Source: JAVBNH01 sp031551635
GTDB taxonomy: Bacteria > Bacillota > Clostridia > Oscillospirales > Acutalibacteraceae
DNA: 54,463 nt
Assembly (NCBI GenBank): GCA_031551635.1
Contig: JAVBNH010000033.1
Coordinates: 1 to 54,463 of the forward strand
Direction: 5' to 3'
The notes beneath the pieces were generated by a model. That model did not search any database. It worked only from the letters and a program-made list of their open reading frames with translations, and was not told where the DNA came from. A program made the position numbers and the translations under genes. This document shows, piece by piece, positions 42,840-50,114 of this stretch. Position 1 is the stretch's first letter, and the number at the start of each line of letters is the position of its first letter.

Positions 42840-44429
42840 TCACAATGTATCCTCCAGCTGTGCAGAATATCGGAGGATTTTTCTGGCATTACTTGCTTTT
42901 ATATCACCGTCGCCATTGATATCGGCGGCAGTCAAAAATGCGCCTGTAAGAGTGACAAGACTAGCGGAGCAACGAAGCGCAAGACGTGCGTCTGCAGCAG
43001 TTATTAGTCCATTTCCATCAATATCTCCTTTTACGACTGCAAAGCATTCCTGAATAACACTGTCTCCATATATAAGCTTCACAAGCATACCTGTTCCAAC
43101 AGGCATTCCGGCTATAAGCGCTGTATCGCCGTCATTTAAAAAAACACTGACACCGCTTTCGTTAATGTTAAATAAAAAAGTTTCTAAAGCCGTATGTTCA
43201 GAAATATTTTTTATAAAACCGCCGTCAATTATATATTTCTGACTGCTTATACCACTTGTTCCTTGTTGGATGGTGGTGTTTTTAGTGGTTTCATTTGTTT
43301 TTGTTGTATTTTCAGTAGTTTGCTGTGTATTGCTATTGGTGACGCCGGTTGTATTATCGATATCATTAGAATCATCAAATCTCCAGCCATCAGGCGCATC
43401 ACTCATTTCGTACAGTGAATTTGCCCCATCACAGTACCGTGCATAAGCAGCCAGCGCGCAAGCCGCCTGGTCGGTAGCGATTGCGTTAAGACCGGTATTG
43501 GGTATATGCCTGAAGCCGCCACCCTCCACATAAAGCTCTAGCAGAGCGCTCAGAGGATTGTTGCCTTCTTTATTAAAACGGTTATCGTGAACAGGGTCAA
43601 TTCTTAAAGCAGTCAACGCAATAATAACCTGCGCTATGCTTTCTGAGTTAACTGATCCCCACGAGGAATAGGTGCCGTCAGGGAGTTGAATATCAGATAA
43701 TACATTTACAGCACGTTCAACTGCTGCAGAAACATCAGCCATGGAACAATAGGGCGCTAATGCCTGTATGGCTGCAGCTGTTGTATCCGGGTCGGGTTCC
43801 CCGGGGAGAAGGCTGAAACCTCCGGCGTTTTCTGTCCCTTTGCCCAGCTCTCTTTCCAGTATGTAACTGACAAGCTTTTGACGGCTCGCCTGATCCGAAG
43901 TATCCGCTGTATATCCGGTAACGCTTGCCGCTGATGTGATATCAGGTATATCATAGTTTTTTGTATCCAACGCAATCAAAGCGTAAATCGCACCGTTAAT
44001 GCCCTGCCGCGTCACCTTAGACATTGAGGAGAGCCAGGCAGTAAGGTCATATCCGGCTATGTCGGTTACATCCTTTCCTATAGAGGTAAGAGCTATAATC
44101 AAGCGGGAGTACTCTGTTTTCTTTTTTTCAGAATCCGGGAGAATTCCGTTTCCGTCCTTTAAAACTTTTTCTATTTTTTTATAATAATTCTCAAAATACT
44201 CGTCCGGCACATGGTGGCCGGCACGTGCAAGCGCCATAACAGTCCATTCGCCCCCTCCCATTCCAAAAGATGGAGCGGGGACGCTTGTGGTCAAATATGA
44301 CATTGTTGCGCTTAGCTGCACACCTATACCCGTGCCGCCGACAGAACTGTCGGCGGCTTGTGTAAACACAGGTATTGAGATTGTGATGATCAGGCTTATG
44401 GCAACTAAAAAAGAAACATATTTTTTCAT
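42840..44429 (-). CDS. Secreted alpha/alpha-toroid protein with type I dockerin (intrinsic-factor-like)
   Basis: 529 aa. Signal peptide (KKYVSFLVAISLIITISIPV), then an alpha6/alpha6-toroid region (about 35-345) with prenyltransferase/squalene-cyclase-type repeats: GGEWTVMALARAGH, GINGAIYALIALDTKNYDIP, AGGFSLLPGEPDPDTTAAAI, LPDGTYSSWGSVNSESIAQV and ATDQAACALAAYARYCDG. A Thr-rich linker (about 365-400) leads to a beta domain and a type I dockerin (about 468-525) with paired calcium loops GDIDGNGLITAADARLALR and ADINGDGDIKASNARKILR. The toroid is the fold of the N-terminal half of intrinsic factor. The dockerin suggests docking to a cohesin on the surface. RBS AAGGGG. Ligand inferred from the operon. 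Confidence 0.83.
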   Translation of the reverse strand: MKKYVSFLVAISLIITISIPVFTQAADSSVGGTGIGVQLSATMSYLTTSVPAPSFGMGGGEWTVMALARAGHHVPDEYFENYYKKIEKVLKDGNGILPDSEKKKTEYSRLIIALTSIGKDVTDIAGYDLTAWLSSMSKVTRQGINGAIYALIALDTKNYDIPDITSAASVTGYTADTSDQASRQKLVSYILERELGKGTENAGGFSLLPGEPDPDTTAAAIQALAPYCSMADVSAAVERAVNVLSDIQLPDGTYSSWGSVNSESIAQVIIALTALRIDPVHDNRFNKEGNNPLSALLELYVEGGGFRHIPNTGLNAIATDQAACALAAYARYCDGANSLYEMSDAPDGWRFDDSNDIDNTTGVTNSNTQQTTENTTKTNETTKNTTIQQGTSGISSQKYIIDGGFIKNISEHTALETFLFNINESGVSVFLNDGDTALIAGMPVGTGMLVKLIYGDSVIQECFAVVKGDIDGNGLITAADARLALRCSASLVTLTGAFLTAADINGDGDIKASNARKILRYSAQLEDTL

Positions 44430-44452
44430 AATCCCAAAACCCCTTAGGTTAA

Positions 44453-45367
44453 TTAAAATAAATCGGAAAACAAATCACTGATAAATTTAAATAACCATTT
44501 AAAGAAAGCAACTATTCTTTCAAAGAAACTTTTTTCAGTCGGAATCGGATCGACCGGATCGGCCGGTTCGACATAGCTGTCTACGGCAGAATCAAGGGAA
44601 GACAGCGCATCATCGACCGATGTCTGAGCTGCCGCAATATCAGACAGGATATCATTTGCGTTATTGTAAGCAGCTAAAATTTTGGAATCCTTGAGCAAAT
44701 CAGTTTTGTTTGCAGAAGCGTTTAAGCTTGCAACCGAATAAATAAGCCCATCTTTATTTGCTTTGGCGTCGAATGTTCCTCCGCCCATATATTCTGCCCA
44801 GCCTGTATCGTGTCCGATATCAGCGCCCCAGAAGAAAGTGAACTGCCAGCGGATAACATCGCCGTCAACCACCTTCATTTCGTTTGCGCCAAATGACGGA
44901 ATATCATTGTTAACAGTATACATCCAGCCTGAGCCGGTTCTGAACATTCCCCAAAAATCGATATCCCAGTAGTCATTTTCTGACAAAAATTCTCCGGCTT
45001 TGTTCTTTATTTCACCTTCGTTATCTATTTCATATTCAACTGCCCAATAATCTATTTCATCCTGGATTTCAGACGAAATATTTGCCGTAATATCGTTGGT
45101 AAGCTTAAATCCCGTAACATAAAACCCGCTTCCGCTGGCTTTATTATAATTTTCACTGCCAAGGAATCGGTCAGTTATATCCGCAACAGTTTCATCCGCA
45201 TAAAAAGGCACAAGAGTCGGCTCAAAGAGATAACCCGCGCCAATAACATTTGCGTCTACTGATATTGCGGCATATCCGGCGGGTTCGCCGGATGGAGCTG
45301 CAAAAACCGATATTGCTAATGTAAAAAACAAACTGGCTGCTATTAACACACTTAATACTTTTTTCAT
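44453..45367 (-). CDS. Secreted DUF4430 protein with amphipathic C-terminal tail
   Basis: 304 aa. Signal peptide (VLSVLIAASLFFTLAISVFA), DUF4430-type domain (about 35-205) with FYADETVADITDRFL, FGMFRTGSGWMYTVNN-like strands and VVDGDVIRWQFTFFWGADIG. A helical segment with Ala/Asn repeats (LAAYNNANDILSDIAAAQTS, VDDALSSLDSAVDSYV) and a VEPADPVDPIP linker follow. The last 26 residues (SFFERIVAFFKWLFKFISDL) are amphipathic, like the tail at 20624-21436. Probably a cobalamin-binding protein acting with the toroid protein. RBS AAGGAGA. Confidence 0.85.
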   Translation of the reverse strand: MKKVLSVLIAASLFFTLAISVFAAPSGEPAGYAAISVDANVIGAGYLFEPTLVPFYADETVADITDRFLGSENYNKASGSGFYVTGFKLTNDITANISSEIQDEIDYWAVEYEIDNEGEIKNKAGEFLSENDYWDIDFWGMFRTGSGWMYTVNNDIPSFGANEMKVVDGDVIRWQFTFFWGADIGHDTGWAEYMGGGTFDAKANKDGLIYSVASLNASANKTDLLKDSKILAAYNNANDILSDIAAAQTSVDDALSSLDSAVDSYVEPADPVDPIPTEKSFFERIVAFFKWLFKFISDLFSDLF

Positions 45368-45396
45368 AAAATAAGTCTCCTTAAATTTTGTTGTCC

Positions 45397-45452
45397 GCCT
45401 GCAAAATAGTTCTTATTACCGTGCGTGGTAATAATATAAAAAAACCGCAGGC
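45397..45452 (-). other. Nested stem-loop in the leader of the secreted DUF4430 gene
   Basis: Outer arms GCCTGC / GCAGGC, inner TTATTACC / GGTAATAA. It lies between the DUF2292 gene and the DUF4430 gene in the 45368-45558 gap, possibly adjusting mRNA stability or acting as a processing site. A second weak hairpin AAGAGTGTATT/AATACTCTT lies at 45535-45560. Function inferred. Confidence 0.4.
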
Positions 45453-45558
45453 TGCTATCATCAGACCTCAAGAAAACCCCAAATAAGCGTTTTCATAAAG
45501 TCACAGCGAAGCGCCTCCAGTTTGTCTGGTCAGCATAAGAGTATTTTTAATACACTCT

Positions 45559-45726
45559 TTAAATTTTTATTGATTTTCGAATCTCATCCACTCGTACCGG
45601 AATCCCATCCTGAATAACGACTTTAATTTCGCCGTATTTAATCTCACGCAGGATGGTAATTACCTTTTTCTCCTGTTCGCTTAGAAAAAAATTTTCACGT
45701 TCATCAGGATTTTTAAGCTCAGTCAA
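45559..45726 (-). CDS. DUF2292 (YezD-like) small protein
   Basis: 55 aa, TTG start behind GAGGAGG. Sequence TELKNPDERENFFLSEQEKK then VITILREIKYGEIKVVIQDG and IPVRVDEIRKSIKI matches the DUF2292/YezD pattern (LRxIxYGxIxxVIQDGxxVxI). These microproteins are known beside sulfur and metal nutrient genes; their role is unknown. It is the first gene after the cobalamin riboswitch, so it should be induced by cobalamin limitation together with the transporter genes. Confidence 0.85.
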   Translation of the reverse strand: MTELKNPDERENFFLSEQEKKVITILREIKYGEIKVVIQDGIPVRVDEIRKSIKI

Positions 45727-45826
45727 ATTTATTCCTCCTCTCTTTTAAAATCATATGGATAAGATTACGAAAAATAATAAACTCGAACATTGATATATGT
45801 GCAGTAAATTTGTTAAGCGGTACGGC

Positions 45827-45864
45827 AAAAAAAAGAATCTCACCGTGTTACCGGCAAGATTCTT
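45827..45864 (-). terminator. Riboswitch-controlled terminator
   Basis: On the minus strand stem AAGAATCT / AGATTCTT with inner CCG/CGG pairing, followed by T8. The CGGTAAC in its loop can pair instead with GTTACCG near 45915, so an anti-terminator alternative exists. It lies between the aptamer and the DUF2292 gene. Confidence 0.85.
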
Positions 45865-45948
45865 GTGCGCTCCTAAAAACCCCCTATCAATTTAAACTGA
45901 TAGAGAACTTATCGGTAACCGCACCGCTCTCACCGAAAGAGGGGTTAC

Positions 45949-46149
45949 TGTATATGGCAAGTCTCCTGACTTAAGCATCAAACCGATTCATTTACCTTCT
46001 CAGGATACCAGTCAAAACTGCTAAATTCCCAATGGTTACATCAACATATGACGAATAAAATGAATCGTAGCTTTTACAGTAGTCGGCGAACTGTCCCGGA
46101 TTCACACCGGGTTCCTTGTTAGGCTCTGGCAAGCAGCGCACCATATACA
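45949..46149 (-). promoter_or_regulatory. Cobalamin riboswitch aptamer
   Basis: On the minus strand the conserved core is clear: GGAACCCGGTGTGAATCCGG, then GACAGTTCGCC and ACTGT, and the 3' box AAGTCAGGAGACTTGCC. The P1 helix pairs TGTATATGG at the 5' end with CCATATACA at the 3' end. The core order and spacing match the B12-box family of adenosylcobalamin-type riboswitches. When cobalamin binds, the downstream terminator should form and switch off the operon. Confidence 0.97.
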
Positions 46150-46154
46150 TTTTT

Positions 46155-46183
46155 ATTATAGTTCATTTTCTCAAGCAGGTCAA
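46155..46183 (-). promoter_or_regulatory. Promoter of the cobalamin operon
   Basis: On the minus strand TTGACC, 17-bp spacer, TATAAT, directly before the riboswitch. The IS30 copy begins about 40 bp further upstream, so it did not disrupt the promoter. Confidence 0.85.
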
Positions 46184-46280
46184 GATAAATTTTGTTTATT
46201 TTATTAAACCTTCAATTGTAACTTTAATTGTCCAGTAATCTGATTCAAGTTTTTGATTTTATTAAATTTTGGAAACAGAT

Positions 46281-46353
46281 GTAAATTTTCAGGGTATGGC
46301 GGGAGTGAAGGGAGCGAAGCGACCGAAACGACCAGAATACCCTGAAAATTTAC
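46281..46353. repeat. Long inverted repeat at the 3' end of the IS30 transposase gene
   Basis: 17-bp perfect arms GTAAATTTTCAGGGTAT / ATACCCTGAAAATTTAC with a GC-rich 39-nt loop containing GGGAGCGAAGCGACCG. It covers the last codon and stop. It could end IS transcription or block read-through into the cobalamin operon. Confidence 0.8.
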
Positions 46354-47393
46354 GCCATCGTTCTTGCCATTGCAGCCTTCGAGCTTATGCCGCCTAAAAT
46401 ACGCCGTGGATAATTATTTATCCAATTCTCTACTGCCTGTAGCTCGGCTTTGCTGACCTTGCTGAAGTCGGTGCCTTTGGGAAAGAATCGCCGTATAATA
46501 CCGTTTGCATTCTCGTTGCTACCACGTTCCCAACTGCTGTATGGATGGGCAAAATACATTTTGAACCGTCTTTCGTTTCTTTTACAGGACTTTTCCAAGC
46601 TCTTAAAATCTAAAAATTCGCTCCCGTTATCTGTCGTTATCGTTTTAAATATTTTCTTGAACTTGCTGCCATATCGACGTTCTAATCGGTCAAGAGCACG
46701 TTTTACGGCTCTCTGTGTCTTATCCGGTAACCGTATGATTATTTCCTGCCGATACATGCGTTCTGTGAGTGTCAGCAACGCCCCTTTACCGCCTTTGCAG
46801 CTGACAATTAAATCCATTTCCCAATGACCATATTCGCTTCGTTCGTTGGCTGCTGTAGGACGGTTGTCTATGCTCTCTCCCTTGAGATTGTTGGCGGCCT
46901 TTCTTGGATTTGTTTTATCTTGCTTCCATCCGCTTTTTCGAAGCAAATCCTGGCGGCTTACTCCTATTTCCCCACTGTCGATGTTATTGTACAGTGTTTT
47001 TACCGATATTTCAACTGTATAGCCTTCTGCTTGCGCTTGCAGCAACGCCGCTTCCTGTGAATACTTGTGCTTCTTTATCTGTCTTTCAAGAAATTCCCGC
47101 AATTCCGGTTTATCATTGATTTTTGCGTATCTTCCTTTATTTTTTGCTTTTTCTTCATGCTTTCGCTGTGCTACATCCCATGAATACACGTTTTCATATT
47201 CGTATGTGGTGCTTAATCGCTGCCATATGCCGCGTTCGATTTCTCGCTCCAATGTTTTTGCTGTGCATCCGATTACTGCTATTATTGTTGCTTTTGGCTG
47301 TTTTGCCGTTAACATTTGTTCAATCACATATCGGTCATCGCGCAAAATGTGCTTGTGTTTTTTCCTCTTTGTGCTATACTTTACTTGTTCCAT
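46350..47393 (-). CDS. IS30-family transposase
   Basis: 347 aa, full length. N-terminal helix-turn-helix (IIAVIGCTAKTLEREIERGI) and the DDE integrase core: first Asp in GHWEMDLIV, second Asp in TTDNGSEF, and Glu in ERGSNENANGIIRRFFPKG with the family's NGxIRRxxPKG tail. All three catalytic acids and the frame are intact, so the copy may be active. Confidence 0.95.
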   Translation of the reverse strand: MEQVKYSTKRKKHKHILRDDRYVIEQMLTAKQPKATIIAVIGCTAKTLEREIERGIWQRLSTTYEYENVYSWDVAQRKHEEKAKNKGRYAKINDKPELREFLERQIKKHKYSQEAALLQAQAEGYTVEISVKTLYNNIDSGEIGVSRQDLLRKSGWKQDKTNPRKAANNLKGESIDNRPTAANERSEYGHWEMDLIVSCKGGKGALLTLTERMYRQEIIIRLPDKTQRAVKRALDRLERRYGSKFKKIFKTITTDNGSEFLDFKSLEKSCKRNERRFKMYFAHPYSSWERGSNENANGIIRRFFPKGTDFSKVSKAELQAVENWINNYPRRILGGISSKAAMARTMA

Positions 47394-47520
47394 TGTTTGG
47401 GCTTCCTCCTGATTGTTTTCTCATCAAAAACATTTTATCAGGTTTATCCACACTTTGGAACATCTTTTTTTTCTTGGACAATTAGTGTTTCAATTCAGCT
47501 TTATTTTATTAAACTTGTAG

Positions 47521-47778
47521 ATTGCACATAACAATTTTATTGGTAGTGTATTAAAACTCATACCTGTTTTTTCAGAATGTTTGATAAATGAAATTGATTA
47601 TTATGCCAACTTTGATTTGAATGAATTGGGATTCGAGTATATCACAGATGAACTTTGGGAACTTACACGATGTGTAATTTCTACTTCTTATTATTCGTCA
47701 TCCAAATATGATTCATTTCGTGATTATCCGAGTATAGAATTTAACGAAAATTTCATTCATTATTGCTTAGTACCTTAA
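47521..47778 (+). pseudogene. Orphan ORF fragment cut off between IS30 and repeat copy E
   Basis: Open from the TAG at 47518 to the TAA at 47776, 85 codons, with no convincing start or RBS. The peptide contains FDLNELGFEYITDELWELTR and ends HYCLVP. The amino-acid composition looks like real coding sequence, but the family is not recognised. The last codons LVP-stop come from the edge of repeat copy E, so the fragment is probably the interior of a destroyed gene. Confidence 0.5.
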
Positions 47779-47819
47779 TGGGCTAAAAACGCAATAAAAG
47801 CATGTTTTGGGTTGTTACT
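47769..47819. repeat. Dispersed palindromic repeat, degenerate copy E (opposite orientation)
   Basis: Reads TAGTACCTTAATGGGCTAAA, AACGCAATAAAAGCATG and TTTTGGGTTGTTACTTAA: the right half of the repeat in reverse orientation. It lacks the GGGCTTGGC palindrome. Confidence 0.7.
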
Positions 47820-47831
47820 TAAATTGATAAT

Positions 47832-47918
47832 TTCGGCGAGGGCTTACGGCTCGCGACTGACAGAATGGACGCTAAGAATTTTTATGCATTTAATCCGAGT
47901 TTTGATAGGAAAAGATAA
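47832..47918 (+). pseudogene. cotJC: Relic of a second cotJC gene (last 28 codons)
   Basis: The frame encodes FGEGLRLATDRMDAKNFYAF then NPSFDRKR and a stop, identical in protein to the end of cotJC at 37246-37848, though several third positions differ. No upstream part exists; it is preceded directly by repeat copy E. It is followed by its own AAGCGGGATTGA hairpin. Confidence 0.9.
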
Positions 47919-47955
47919 ATATGATTGCTCGATATTTGTTTGCACTATTTTAAAT

Positions 47956-47990
47956 TTAAGCGGGATTGAAATTATATCAATCCCGCTTAA
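47956..47990 (+). terminator. Terminator-like hairpin after the cotJC relic
   Basis: Perfect 14-bp stem TTAAGCGGGATTGA / TCAATCCCGCTTAA with a 7-nt loop. There is no long T tract on either strand. Confidence 0.75.
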
Positions 47991-48124
47991 GTAATATCAA
48001 ACTCCCTAGAAAATTCCGAATTTCCCTTTTTTAATGTAAACTTTAAAAGGTCAAAGTATCGAAACAAATGTTTATAGATTGTTTCATGAAAGTCATCACT
48101 CACTGAGCAACGGAGGGATTCATA

Positions 48125-48409
48125 TTATTTGGTTTTACCGTCCATAATACGTTTTAATGCTTCAAATGAGCCGTTAGATGACAAGGACACCAGCGCCGCA
48201 TTAAACGGGATAATCGCCCAGTCTCTCCATGTTTCGAAGGTTTCAGTCGCCGCTGTCGCCAAACCGAGCACGACAATTGAGATAATATACGACATTAATT
48301 GTGTCGGAATCTTCTTTAGCGGTTTTTTTATAAATTGCGTTAATAATGCAGTTGCGGCACTGGCTCCTGCAAATGTGGCAAGCATTGACCACGAAAAGAA
48401 TTCATTCAT
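48125..48409 (-). CDS. Holin-like phage membrane protein
   Basis: 94 aa, RBS AAGGA. Two to three membrane segments (LATFAGASAATALLTQFIKK; LMSYIISIVVLGLATAATET) and a short charged tail, as in small phage holins. Next to the amidase gene, which is the usual lysis cassette order. No specific holin family confirmed. Confidence 0.72.
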   Translation of the reverse strand: MNEFFSWSMLATFAGASAATALLTQFIKKPLKKIPTQLMSYIISIVVLGLATAATETFETWRDWAIIPFNAALVSLSSNGSFEALKRIMDGKTK

Positions 48410-48461
48410 GACTTTATATCCTTTATTTTGATGTTTTTTAGTAAATTTTGGATTATACTAC

Positions 48462-48529
48462 CGAGGGCTTGGCTTGCCAAGCCCACAACCTAAAACTTGT
48501 TTTTTTTGAGCTTTCAGCTCATTAAGGTA
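48462..48529. repeat. Dispersed palindromic repeat, copy D (overlaps the amidase stop)
   Basis: 68-bp unit, CGAGGGCTTGG to AAGGTA, with the AGCTTTCAGCT hairpin, flanked by CTAC and CTAA. On the minus strand its edge GTACCTTAA encodes the final Val-Pro-stop of the amidase. It lies between the amidase and holin genes. Confidence 0.88.
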
Positions 48530-49559
48530 CTAAGGATAAATCATCAATTTTAAACGGAGTGATTATACTGTTTGTATTTTTTGCATTCTTATCAACAACA
48601 ACTCTATCACCGCTGACAGCAGACACTATCCAAGTATCGGAATACACAAAACTTGATACCTTGGCACCTGAGTATGTATTGGCTCCCGGCTTAATTTTCA
48701 CCTTACTGCCGACAACAATTTTAGACGTAACAGGTGCTTCCTGTGTGGTGGCTTTATCGGTTCGCTCCGTGTAATTAAGCGAAATCCACCCCGCGCCTGA
48801 TTTCAGCTTACCCCAGCCTTTATATTCGTCGACAATTGTATAAATTCCCTTGTCGCGAATTACACCGGTAATGTCAAAGCTTGTCCCTGCACCTTTGCGG
48901 ATATTTAATGCGTTTGATTTTGAAACTATAACGGTGTACGGTGCAAAACTTGCAGTATTTTCTTTTTCTGGTGCTGACAATTTCGCTGAAGAATCCCCCA
49001 TCCATGCTTTTATGTCTGTAATAAACCGATCAAAAGGGAAATTCATTCCTTGATTCGGTGCAGGGCAATTTGGCTTGCCCTTCGGATCAATTTGATAATG
49101 ACCTATTAGGTGTTGGCAGTCAGGCTGGAAGATTATGTCATATGCTTCTTTCATATGCGTAATTATTTCTTTCATAACATTTAAAGAAGCTTGATACTGC
49201 TCTTCGGTCAATACACCGAAGCGATCTTTAGTTGAATAACCTTCATGCTCAATAGAGTAGGTATAGTAGTTAGCGCTGATTGCGCGGCTGCGAATAATCG
49301 GATTGAGTGAGTTTTTGTAATAAATCCGCGAGTCCGGACTCGTACTGTTACCATTGCACCACGCGCCATCCTTCAGGTCAACGAGCTGTGTAATTTGCCC
49401 TTTTGCACCGACTACAAAATGCGCGGAACAAGAGGATGCAGGATTGCAAAGCCATGACGCCGCACCGTCATACCCCCCCTCTGTTATGTGACAAACAATG
49501 ATATCGGGCTTCATGCCTTTTCGCCCGTTATAATGATTCGGTGATTTAACCATCTGCAA
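48522..49559 (-). CDS. N-acetylmuramoyl-L-alanine amidase with two SH3-type domains (prophage endolysin)
   Basis: 345 aa. Amidase_2 domain (about 12-170) with zinc His in IIVCHITEGG and CQHLIGHYQIDPKGKPNCPA, and Glu in YSIEHEGY. A first SH3b domain follows (about 205-270: NALNIRKGAGTSFDITGVIR) and a second SH3-like domain (about 283-340: GSKVKIKPGANTYSG). Normal endolysin layout. It ends KIDDLSLVP, where VP and the stop come from repeat copy D. A 36-codon ORF overlaps its start. Confidence 0.93.
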   Translation of the reverse strand: MQMVKSPNHYNGRKGMKPDIIVCHITEGGYDGAASWLCNPASSCSAHFVVGAKGQITQLVDLKDGAWCNGNSTSPDSRIYYKNSLNPIIRSRAISANYYTYSIEHEGYSTKDRFGVLTEEQYQASLNVMKEIITHMKEAYDIIFQPDCQHLIGHYQIDPKGKPNCPAPNQGMNFPFDRFITDIKAWMGDSSAKLSAPEKENTASFAPYTVIVSKSNALNIRKGAGTSFDITGVIRDKGIYTIVDEYKGWGKLKSGAGWISLNYTERTDKATTQEAPVTSKIVVGSKVKIKPGANTYSGAKVSSFVYSDTWIVSAVSGDRVVVDKNAKNTNSIITPFKIDDLSLVP

Positions 49560-49656
49560 TCACCTCACTGTCCTCAAATTGTTCAACTTCGAAATATTCA
49601 AGTTCATTTTCAGCCTGTGAGTTTTCAGAACCTTGCTGATTTTCATCTCTACACAT
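49546..49656 (-). CDS. Small acidic phage ORF (36 aa)
   Basis: ATG at 49656 behind GGGAAG encodes MCRDENQQGSENSQAENELE then YFEVEQFEDSEVIADG and overlaps the amidase start by 14 bp. Very acidic, no domain known. Small ORFs of this sort are common in phage lysis regions and often couple translation. Confidence 0.5.
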   Translation of the reverse strand: MCRDENQQGSENSQAENELEYFEVEQFEDSEVIADG

Positions 49657-49674
49657 ATAAATATACTTCCCTTC

Positions 49675-49751
49675 TAGGGCGTGTTGACACTTTTTATAAT
49701 ACTGAGATTTTCTAAAATATCAGTAATGAGTGTTAGAATCAACACGCCCTA
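49675..49751. mobile_element. 77-bp palindromic MITE-like element with TA flanks
   Basis: Arms TAGGGCGTGTTGA / TCAACACGCCCTA (13 bp, perfect), with an inner imperfect palindrome ATACTGAGATTTT / AAAATATCAGTAAT. The TA at each end would fit the TA duplication made by IS630/Tc1-type transposases. It sits between phage genes and may also act as a terminator. Confidence 0.65.
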
Positions 49752-49762
49752 ATATATCAGAC

Positions 49763-50083
49763 TCAGGAATTCTCTCCCCTAACCGGTGTAATATTAAATT
49801 GATTTTCCATAGCTTCAATCCTGTGCCAGGCAGATTTTAAAGACTGTTCCACAACTATCATTTTATCTCTGGTGTCACGAATTTCATTTTTTACATCTTT
49901 CATTTCCGCTTTTATTTCAGTGCATGTTGTACTGATAGCCTCAAGCTTAAACAGTACAGAAGCTATCTGCGCAGTATCTTTTTGTAATTCGGCTTTATTG
50001 CTTCTTTTGTTCACCATGATAAAGGAGAGTAGGGCAAGCACAACGGATGTAAGGGATATTAACGTGGATGTTTCTATTTGCAT
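49763..50083 (-). CDS. Phage XhlA-like membrane/coiled-coil protein
   Basis: 106 aa, RBS AAGGAGG. One N-terminal membrane helix (LISLTSVVLALLSFIMV) and a long helical coiled coil (KLEAISTTCTEIKAEMKDVK, NEIRDTRDKMIVVEQSLKSA). This plan is like hemolysin XhlA, which works with holins. Typical position next to the lysis genes. Confidence 0.68.
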   Translation of the reverse strand: MQIETSTLISLTSVVLALLSFIMVNKRSNKAELQKDTAQIASVLFKLEAISTTCTEIKAEMKDVKNEIRDTRDKMIVVEQSLKSAWHRIEAMENQFNITPVRGENS

Positions 50084-50114
50084 GAGCGTTGTTCCTCCTT
50101 ATAAAAACTGATGG

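Larger units (their letters stand above)
46225..47484 (-). mobile_element. IS30-family insertion sequence (about 1.26 kb)
   Basis: The transposase gene is bracketed by short inverted ends TAATTGTCCA (46225-46234) and TGGACAATTA (47475-47484). The ends are approximate, because only 10 bp match well. A 15-bp AT-rich direct repeat (TTTATTTTATTAAAC) flanks the IS at 46195-46209 and 47501-47515, too far out to be the target duplication. Confidence 0.75.

Noticed and set aside
46195..47515. 15-bp direct repeat TTTATTTTATTAAAC as IS30 target duplication
   Set aside because: IS30 elements duplicate only 2-3 bp, and the repeats lie 15-16 bp outside the inverted ends; it is AT-rich and may be chance.
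6023..48529. Dispersed repeats as a CRISPR array
   Set aside because: Copies are tens of kilobases apart with no regular spacers and no cas genes in the window.
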